A stretch of 64,000 nt of DNA from Trichoplax adhaerens (taxonomy: Eukaryota; Placozoa; Uniplacotomia; Trichoplacea; Trichoplacidae): contig NW_002060949.1 in assembly GCF_000150275.1 (NCBI RefSeq), positions 395,861 through 459,860 on the forward strand, read 5' to 3'. A program made the translations under genes and the position numbers. The notes beneath the pieces are model-generated. The model was given only the letters and a program-made list of their open reading frames with translations. It ran no database searches and was not told where the DNA came from. Positions 55,821-64,000 of this stretch are shown piece after piece. Position 1 is the stretch's first letter; every line of letters starts with the position of its first letter.

Positions 55821-55865
55821 ATCAATACAAGCCGCCATCTTACGGGGGCTTCTAAGAATTTTCTC

Positions 55866-56201
55866 TTAAAATTCTCTGATATAGTACACTTTGCATAAAG
55901 CTTTCTGATATTGTGTATGGGTGAATACAAAGCACAGATCAGCAGCAAAATGCAATGCTAGTGACAACAACACATCTGAAGATTCAGATAGCACAGGGCA
56001 GTAATAAATTTTTTCGTGTAAGGAGATTCTTACCATTGTACCAATTCTTCCATACTGTGTTACATAGATGAAGATCTGGTTTCCAAAATTGGAGCATACG
56101 ATCGCTGTTGGTGTACCATCCACATTGACAAACGACTAAATACAATCATATAATCCTTATTATAATTATTTATCCACATCGGAGTAATCATTTACAGCCA
56201 T
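55866..56201 (-). CDS. PSMG3: PSMG3 (PAC3) proteasome assembly chaperone
   Basis: Main exon 56135-55866 reads VDGTPTAIVCSNFGNQIFIY, then VTQYGRIGTMV, aligning with the PAC3 core (VPTQVVCTAF ... VTQFGKMGTLV). PAC3 pairs with PAC4 to template the 20S proteasome alpha ring in the cytosol. The C-terminal half (PVLSESSDVL ... HFAADLCFVF) fits the second half of the domain less closely, and the frame stops slightly earlier than in vertebrates. A first exon may be 56201-56178 (MAVNDYSD) with a weak GTGGAT donor, in phase 0. A GTAAGA within the main exon (after GTM) offers an alternative donor, but no better downstream exon was found. It is divergent from TMEM38. Confidence 0.7.
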
Positions 56202-56549
56202 ATTATAACTACAGTAAATGCGTTATAAGAATATTGATAATTAATTTACAGTTAGTTTGGTCTGTGTTTAAGGTATTAAAGCAATCAATAATAATTAATA
56301 CATAAACACATGTATAATATTATAAACACGGAATAGACCCATACTCACAACTATAGCATCTACGAGAGCAGGACTAATGAATTAATTAATTAAAAAGGAT
56401 ACAGCAGTGAAAATAGTCCCTCACCTTTTTCGACTGTACCGTCACCATCGCCCTGCTTGCCAGATACTGTATATAGAAATCCCCAACTGTAAAATACCCT
56501 TGATGTCGTTCACAACTTGCTTGCATCAACGTTTAGCGCATTTAAGAAT

Positions 56550-56884
56550 GTACAGTACAGCATATTATACTGTATTTCAATCAGCAGCAAGAATGATTCC
56601 GTGTGATACAACTTGGGTTACCGTACTGTACTGTACGTACAGTAGCTTCAACTTACTGTGTACTGTACACTGTACTGTACAGTACCGTAAATCATGTTTA
56701 CCGCTCGTGATAGTTTATTGATGACAGCGTACTGTACTGCACAGTATAGTAATTTCACTACTGTAATAAGATTCTTGTCCACTTGTACAGTACAGTACAG
56801 TACAGTCGTGTGTGCACTACAGACTGTGCAGTACAGTACAGTATAGTGTACTGTACTGTACAATGTACTGTACTGTACAGTACT
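56550..56884. repeat. TACTGTACAGTA palindromic repeat cluster 5, PSMG3/TMEM38 divergent promoter
   Basis: Runs of TACTGTAC and GTACAGTA fill the middle of the roughly 780-base space between the PSMG3 and TMEM38 start codons, ending 95 bases before the TMEM38 ATG. Confidence 0.9.
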
Positions 56885-56979
56885 AATCTTTGACTATCCC
56901 TCCTACAGAACAGTATAAATTACAGGTTCTCTTTACTGTGTACTGAACTTTACTGTTCTGAACGTAATTTCACACAAAC

Positions 56980-59693
56980 ATGGATGGTGAGGTTCATTCG
57001 TAAGTATCGTATAATTGACTGAACAAATTTAGCTTCAAGATCGCTAAATGGCAGCGCGACGTTTTAGAGTAATCTGTTTATTCATTGTCTTATTATTTAT
57101 TACTAGTCATTAATTAATAAAGTGTGCACTGCTGTACGTATATAGCGTGCATAGAAGACTTTAGAGTACACTGACTTATTATATTAGACTTACTACTTTT
57201 TAAATAAACATTTTCATTGATTTGTTCCGTCATTCATGGTAGGTTATATACAACGGCTCTAAACGAATTTGCGCGAATTCCTATCTTTCCTTATTTGCAG
57301 CTCTGTCATATGGTACTTTGCGCGATGAAACTAAGAAAAGAGCAAGGTTAGTTATATAGCATTAATTAAATAAATAAATTGTGCAACAGTTGGTCACACC
57401 CGTTCGTGCTTTGATGAAAGAAATTTACGGCGTGTTCACGTTAAATTAATTAATTATTGATCGATATCCACCAATTTAGTATTATACTGTACTCGTATTT
57501 CGTATAACATATTGTTACGGCGAGTGCGAAATAATGATATACTGCATACGTACGTAGACAAAATCCCTTACGGTGTATTGAAAAGTTTCCATATAAATAA
57601 AATTGAAAAACAAATGTAGCTTAATTAAACTGACGTATAAATACTCGCATTACTTGCACATACTGTGGTCAAATACCGAACTGTATTACTGTAATGTACT
57701 GTATTGTACAATAGCGTACGTTGGTTATTATTTGAAGTATATTTTATATACTGTATATATAGTATCACGAGCTGGAAATGATTCCAGTATTGATTTATTC
57801 TGTCTCTGAGGTTCGGCATAAGTCATCGACTATTAAATATAGAATAGCATAATATAGGAATTTTATTCGCACGGTATGGTATACGGTTTAAGCTAGTACA
57901 ACAATAGCAATTAACTTAATAATATTAAAGGACTAAGTACTGTACATTGTACAGTACACATAGATTATATATAACATATATAACATTCTATAGCTATCTG
58001 TCAGCTTAATTAATTAAATTAGCTTCAAGAAAATTTAGAGTACAGGACTGTGCTATAAAACAGGCATAAATTTATAATGAATTGATTGTTATTTTCGATC
58101 TAGTGTAGTGTATGTATGCCGATAATAATTGCCAAATTTACATTAAATTACAGAAATTATGCAGATAACCCGAACGTTTCCGTTGGCTTCCTTTGTATCA
58201 TTCTATTTTACTACAGTTTCTGGTACAATTTTGGCTAACTTTTTTACCGGTAACCGTATCTTCCAACCGTTAGAAAGTAGTGACAAACTCCTGATGGCGC
58301 TCTTGATATGGTATTACTGTTGCTCTAAAATAATTAGTTTGCCTCTCACTTAATTAAGCCACATAATATCATTATATTATTAGTTAACATGCGGACAAAA
58401 AATGTTATATAAGATAGGGTAGGATTGTTATTGCCATATTACTTACACAGGTTTATAGGACTACGTAGCTTTAACTAGTAGGGATAATGCAAAGAGCACG
58501 ACATCCGTTCTTATGGCTAATATACTCCTACGTGTAGTTTATATGAACTCAATAGCTCGCACTTTTAGTAATGTACTACACTTAACAAATGAAATATTCT
58601 TTGCTCATTGCGCAGTATTTTCGCTAACTTATAAGACTTAAGTAAAAGCAAAATTTACCTGAGATAATTGGATCACATCCAATCTTATTGCGACCTAAAA
58701 ATAGTTTTACTTTTCAGGTACTTGTTTTTTTGGGGACCTGCTGATAAAGTCATGTCAGTAGCGAGCTGGAAGCCTGTAAAGGTAGTAATATCGTTAATGG
58801 TTTACATATTTTTATACCAGTGACATTAACTCTTCAAATACTTCTAGGATGAACGCTTGTTTTACCTAAATAAGACATTAGCTAGATACCATAAATTCTT
58901 TACTCTTAGATCATTATTACATCAATGAAAATGATGAAAACTGCTAAGGATGTACTAATTGGCTCAAAGTTGGGGTATACTGCAAACCCATCATCTATCA
59001 TAGCAACGGTTTTACCTGCGGCCAGCAAAAGCTGTGGAGGCTCTATGTTTGGTCCCATACACAGAATGTTACGTGGTTCCTTTAAAATCGAAGATTATAA
59101 GCATGAATTGCTAAAGCCATCATTGTAGGAAGTCTACAGTAGCATCGTTAACAATCTCTGATTAAAATCGACGCCAAATATTTATGTTTTCTATATACGA
59201 GTGCATAGTTGCGCACACCGGGTGAATTACGTGATTTTACTAGTGACATTATTTTCGGAGATTTCGACAATAGAAAATCTATTTCTATATTGATATGCTA
59301 GTCTATTCTATATTTCTGAAGACATGTACATGTACTGTAGACATTATCAGATTATACTTTTTATACGGCCTTGCTGCATCGTTGCTAAACAGCTTTCTTT
59401 AACTTATTGTTCCGACTAATTTTGGGTTCCTTTTTTATATTGATAATATTAGGAATTTAAGGATTGCCGTTATAACTAGCATCCTTTACCACTATCAATT
59501 TCAAAGAGTGATTGACGTCACGAAAGAAACAATTTTACTTGGATCGGCCATAATATTTGTAGCTTTCGGAATTCTATCAGTGATTATGGAAAATTCTATC
59601 AACCCATTTGCTTCTATTGAGAAACTTATATATAACATATTGATGATTGGTTCAAGTCAGGAAGATAAAGAAAAGAGAACAAAGCAGGATTAA
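56980..59693 (+). CDS. TMEM38: TRIC-type intracellular cation channel (TMEM38)
   Basis: Six exons (56980-56999, 57243-57346, 58154-58310, 58718-58781, 58910-59124, 59453-59693) join in phase to 266 residues; vertebrate TMEM38A/B have about 290-300. TRIC channels are trimeric K+ channels of the ER/SR membrane that supply counter-ions during Ca2+ release. Marks: FPLASFVSFYFTT..GTILANFF; FFWGPADKV; the loop AASKSCGGSMFGPIHRMLRG; TSILYHYQFQRV; several hydrophobic segments consistent with seven helices; and a charged C-terminal tail (EDKEKRTKQD). Exon 1 encodes only MDGEVH plus a split Ser. The next exon needs the acceptor at 57242 rather than the stronger-looking CAG at 57298-57300, because only that one gives the family N-terminus. 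It cannot be assigned to the A or B type, as expected for an animal outside the vertebrates. Confidence 0.92.
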
Positions 59694-59759
59694 AACTACA
59701 TTTTACGTAGTCAATTTTAATGCTATTAGAGCTTAAAGTAATGTTTCCCAAACTTACAA

Positions 59760-60761
59760 TCATGCCTTTCGTATTCGCACGTAAAATGCCAATAATTTAA
59801 GAGCGCGATCCGCATTAAAATCGGCGTAAGGTTTTATGAAGCATTCATTGGCATCAAAGCTATCGGCAACTGGATCATGTAATCCATAACTAAAACCTTT
59901 TAATTTTTTATTTATTTTTATCGTATATCTATGTTACATGATTGTAAATTGTAATTAAAAGGGAAGAATTTAAATGTGCGTTTTAGTGCCTTTCCTCAGA
60001 TCTTACTTTGCAATAGTATGTTATGCGAAGTACCTTTCAGCTAACACTGTCGTACCATAGTCAGCAATTCATTTTAACTAACCAAATATTAGATAACGTG
60101 CTAGCAGCATTATAGCTCACAAGCACTTCATGGCGCAACCACAAAGCCATCTGTCCAACTCGTAATCAAGGTGACGTTACTTTAACGTTGGAAAAGAAGC
60201 ACCTATTGTAATGTACGGTATAGATCTGGATACCTCTTTAACTGCATTGCGAATAATAAGCTACAGTATATCTATCCTAAATTATATATGGTAAAAATCA
60301 ATGATAATAATTACGCGATGACACTGATAATTATAACAAACCATTCAGCTTTTATCATAAGAGTGTAACTATTTTTGTTCTACATCGTAATGTATCCTTC
60401 GAAATTATTTTATAGAGCACAACTACGTTCCTCACCAAATATAGTATAACGTAAATACGTAAATAAAATAAATTACGTTTTAGTTTTTGCCTTCACAATC
60501 TCATGTACATATTCAGAAGCATAGCATACCTCATATTATGCACGTTGGCAAGTAATAAGAATTCTGAAATCATGAAATATCAAGCTTTGCACTGATACAG
60601 TTGCTTACGCCGTTATGAATACCTCTTATTTCCTGCTGTATATGCTCAGGCAAAAGATTTCTCTCCAAATACAAAAACTTTGCAAAACTGGTTTGTAGCA
60701 AGGTTGCAGCAGCTGTAAGAATAACAGTGACTACTAACAATAGTAACCATTTCTGAATAGA
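59760..60761 (-). CDS. Partial gene, probable membrane protein of unknown family
   Basis: Exon-like pieces on minus: 60761-60609 (a hydrophobic helix WLLLLVVTVILTAAATLL then YLERNLLPEHIQQEIRG, phase 0 both ends, good GTAAGC donor); 60529-60473 (YASEYVHEIVKAKTKT, ending in a stop or in an AC/GTAATT donor); 60202-60181 (a 22-base exon); 59889-59760 (YGLHDPVADSFDANECFI ... stop). The first two join in phase, and the last two join in phase. The link between the pairs and the start of the gene were not found. They may be one gene or two. I do not recognise the family. It sits between TMEM38 and EBNA1BP2. Confidence 0.45.
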
Positions 60762-61272
60762 CTGTATGTTGTGGCTTTATTGCCTTCACAATGTTATTTC
60801 CTTTATTACGACTGTTAACTAAACAATCGATTACTAATCAAGAGCCATTCCTTCTCATAAAGCAAAATCAAACTAATCCCATCTAGTATGATAGCGTAAC
60901 CATAAGCAATATCACCTAAGTAAAGTCCTATATAGACTATTCATAATACTAACTGTACAAACAGTAGTCAAATTGCATAATACATCTTGAAAAATTAATT
61001 TTACCAGAAAGAATTCTTGGACATAGAACATGCTATGAATCATTCATTTAATACTCCACAAGCACAGAAGAAATAAATTTCTAGCATTATATACAGCATG
61101 ATTTTATATGCAGCAAAATATTAAAACTAGTAGACGCCGTGGCTGATTGTTTAAAAAGGATTTGCTTCCTATTAATTAAGATGATACAGAGGTGATCCCA
61201 GAACACATTTTATTGTTAAAATGTATAATACTTATGGGGCTCTATTATACAGCTAGGCTCTAATCATAGCTA
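60762..61272. other. Gap between EBNA1BP2 3' end and partial gene
   Basis: Presumed EBNA1BP2 3' UTR and possibly the missing first exon of the partial gene. Nothing firm is seen. Confidence 0.4.
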
Positions 61273-63000
61273 TTAACGTTTCTGCAATCTTCTTCTCTTG
61301 CCCGGACGTTTATTACCGGCCTGATTGATTTTCATGCAAGCATATACGTATATAAAAACACAAACAAGGATAAAAAAATCAATTAGCTGTAAGAAACTTC
61401 TACCACTAAATATGGTCGTTTGCTGCTATCAATGTAATTTTCTTACACTACTGCGCTTCTTTCGAGGTTTACCATGAATCCCAGAGTCAAAAAATGACGT
61501 ATTCGCGCTTGCACTAGTATTTTTTTTTATATTCTTTTTCTTTCTACCATACCCATATTTCATATCTTTCCTTCCCTTATTTGACAAACGCGGAGACCTG
61601 TATGCAGTACGTCCTCAATCAGTTAATTTACAAACATGCCGTGCAATACCATTGTAAAGTAAGATATTTATATTTAAATAAAAGTACCTAGATTTATTTA
61701 CGTAGTTATCTACCGATTTCTGCGTTTTCATCTCAACTAAATTCGCACCTAACAGAATATGGATATAATACCGTATATTATGATTATGAATATAATATTT
61801 TAAGCATAATAGGTACATAATAGGTACATCATATACTGTATCACTGCGCGTATATAGAAGAAAAGAATCACCTTTATTTAGTTTCCCATTGGATTTTCCC
61901 GATTGGAGATTTTTTCTGTTAGATATTACCTCTTTTTCTACCTAAATGAGCGATTTAAGAGTAACGCACTTAAGACTACTGCATCTATAGTTATAATTAA
62001 TCGCACTCCGACTATGTCCATCCATACTACATATTTTAGTATGCCATATATCGCATAGGGCCATGCAAACAAACCTTTTTCCCAAATTTTTTAATGAACT
62101 GGATTCTTTTCGCTTTTTCAAAAGATTTAATATTTTCTTGTTTTTCCAATAACTTACGGCGTATCTAAGAGCCCATAATATGTATATTCAGAGAAATTAA
62201 ATTTACCTTAAAATGATAAAATCTCTTTTACATTAAAATAGTGAATTAATTGAGAAATGCAAGCTTAGATTTTAGTATACTGTCGTGTGATTACATTACA
62301 CACTACATACTGTACTGCACAGTAGCTACCCAATTTTACATCAGGTTTTCCCTTTATGAATACGATATATTACACGATCATACAACTAACAGACCTTCTG
62401 CATATGAATATCAGACTTTACCATCTCCGCAAAATAGTCAGCTGGACGCTTTGTTATAACATTTTCCGAATGCAGTTTGGGGAGAGCTTCAATCACAGCT
62501 TTCTGAGCTTGCCTATAACTGCAGATAAATAACAGTACTTACACTCTACTATGGGACTGTCTCCACACAATTATTCCTACTTTAAATAACATAAATTCTA
62601 ATAAAACTTCTTACAATGACGCTTCCCTCTGGAAATCATCATGAATTCTAGCTACATTATCATCACTAAAAGTTTTATCCACAGCTACTTCCTTTGTAGC
62701 ATGCAATAGATCCTGAGCTAAGCAGTAACTTAGAGTTACATCAATCCTTTCCAACCAATTAACACCATCGAAAATATCGGAGAGTCTCCGACGCAAGCCT
62801 TCCTACGTTTCCGTAAATAAAATAGCAATCGAAAAATTATACGAACAGTACAAGTACAGCATAACTTTCGTAGATTATACATGATATACTCCATATATAT
62901 GATCCACTTTCACATCATTACACAGATGTTCCACTACCAAAAGTTAGAAATTACTGACCGTATCGTTATGCTGTGTTCGATGTTCCGCAGCAACATCCAT
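61273..63000 (-). CDS. EBNA1BP2: EBNA1BP2/EBP2, nucleolar ribosome assembly factor
   Basis: Seven exons (63000-62959, 62802-62615, 62518-62395, 62164-62075, 61941-61872, 61613-61447, 61320-61273) join in phase to 242 residues. EBP2 acts in the nucleolus in 27S rRNA processing and 60S subunit assembly. Marks: NWLERIDVTL; HDDFQREASFYRQAQKAV; ALPKLHSENVITKRPADYFA and EMVKSDIHMQK; a basic coiled region (IRRKLLEKQ ... KKFGKK); and the Gly/Lys/Arg-rich C-terminus ending NKRPGKRRRLQKR. It is shorter than human (about 306) because the acidic N-terminus is nearly absent: exon 1 (MDVAAEHRTQHNDT) leads straight into the conserved region. Exon 6 uses the AG at 61615-61614, the only acceptor that keeps phase 1. 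Confidence 0.92.
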
Positions 63001-63188
63001 TTTAAGACTGTTACGTGGCTAACGCTCTAGATTGGTCTTGTACAAACTACATATATATATGTACTGTATACAGTATATATATCTATATACATAAACTATC
63101 ACCGGCGAACAGCAAGCACTGACTAAGCCCAGTATAATCCAGTAAAGAACTGTACTATAGTTTTACTTTTATCAAAATATAAATTTTG

Positions 63189-63484
63189 TACTTGTACTTG
63201 TACTGTACAGTACAGTTCTGTAGCGTACAGTACTGTATTTTATTTTGAAATTTTACACATGGTTTTACTGTACAGTACCGTACCAGGACTGTACTGTACT
63301 GTACAGTACTACTGTATGGACTTGTAAAGACTACCGTGGTATTTACTGTAGAAGTCCCTGACTGTACACTGTACAGTACAGTACAGTACAGTAAAACCAT
63401 GTGTAAAATTACGACTGTACCTACGAGCCTGACACGCAAACCGTCGCTTTACTGAATAATTAGTTGTACAGTACGCTACTGTAC
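63189..63484. repeat. TACTGTACAGTA palindromic repeat cluster 6 with fold-back arms, EBNA1BP2/WDR36 divergent promoter
   Basis: Dense TACTGTAC/GTACAGTA units between two opposite ATGs at 63000 and 63780. Inside it, a perfect 24-base inverted repeat (63250-63273 and 63386-63409, containing ACATGGTTTTACTG) makes a 160-base fold-back element. Confidence 0.9.
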
Positions 63485-63779
63485 ACTATAGTTCAGCACC
63501 ATGGCATGGGCTACGGTACTGTGCTGTTTACTTTGCTTTACCAACACCGGTACACTGAGTGTAACAGGGGTAACTTCCAAAATACTGTAGGGCCTATGGA
63601 CATGGACCTCAAGATCTCGAGGCCCTTGCACTGTAAGGAAAAAGAGTGATACGCAAAGTACTCAAGCTCCTTTTCTGCACAGGAGGCTGCTGCAGGATGC
63701 TGCTGCATATTATTAGCTAACAGCATTCAATTCTGATAGTTAGTTGTATCTATTTGCCGCGTCTGTTGGATATGTTGTT

Positions 63780-63926
63780 ATGGCTCTATCCAATACTTGC
63801 AGCAATCTTTATTCATATTATCGAGCTATAGGATGTATCTGTAACCATGTACCCTATACGATTCAAATTAAAGGTGGTGAACATTTTGTCATTACCTCGA
63901 TTGGGAAAACGTTTCACGTATATAAT
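63780..63926 (+). CDS. WDR36: UTP21/WDR36 first exon (gene continues past the window)
   Basis: ATG at 63780; 49 codons then a GTGAGA donor at 63927. The translation (SYYRAIGCICNHVPYTIQIK, then VITSIGKTFHVYN) matches the start of UTP21/WDR36: a Y/FRAxG block, VP, and a VGK.F..Y strand that opens the first WD40 propeller. UTP21 is part of the UTP-B complex of the small-subunit processome, acting in 18S rRNA maturation in the nucleolus. Only this exon is in the window. It is divergent from EBNA1BP2, another ribosome assembly gene. Confidence 0.72.
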
Positions 63927-64000
63927 GTGAGATTTTAGTTTTACGACGTACAGCTATATTCTTTAATGAGCTTTACTTTTTATGTATCAACCCATTACAC

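Overview
The window is animal nuclear DNA from an early-branching metazoan, most likely a sponge. Genes have many short exons split by introns of mostly 60-300 bases with GT..AG ends. The DNA is AT-rich and gene-dense. The content is animal-type: a receptor protein tyrosine phosphatase with Ig and EGF domains, a TRIC channel, a ciliary microtubule inner protein and a U6 snRNA. There are no bacterial operons, ribosome binding sites or CRISPR arrays. The species assignment is inference. Gene models were built by hand by joining exons whose splice phases agree and whose translations match known families, or at least read as one protein.

Layout: 1-6.3 kb has no supported gene. An Ig-FN3-mucin-stalk membrane protein lies at 6.3-9.0 kb (minus). 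A 19-exon FZR1/Cdh1 gene lies at 14.8-18.5 kb (minus). A receptor-type tyrosine phosphatase (Ig-Ig-EGF x3-TM-D1-D2) lies at about 22.6-27.6 kb (plus), with both phosphatase domains lacking catalytic residues. CFAP144/FAM183 is at 28.4-29.8 kb (minus), divergent from a 21-exon gene at 30.3-40.6 kb (plus) that joins a GNAT-like domain, a coiled coil and a PARP-like domain. A U6 snRNA is at 41.5 kb. OGFOD1 is at 47.9-52.3 kb (plus). PSMG3 (minus) and TMEM38/TRIC (plus) form a divergent pair at 55.9-59.7 kb. A partial membrane-protein gene lies at 59.8-60.8 kb (minus). EBNA1BP2/EBP2 (minus) and UTP21/WDR36 (plus, running off the end) form a divergent pair at 61.3-64.0 kb.

The genes are mostly unrelated housekeeping functions (cell cycle, ribosome assembly, proteasome assembly, ER counter-ion channel, prolyl hydroxylation). 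EBP2 and UTP21 both act in nucleolar ribosome assembly and share one upstream region. The most unusual features are the GNAT-PARP fusion, the doubly inactive receptor phosphatase, and six dense clusters of a self-complementary TACTGTACAGTA-type repeat. Four of these clusters sit just upstream of gene starts or inside divergent promoter regions, and a fifth lies in a larger divergent gap.
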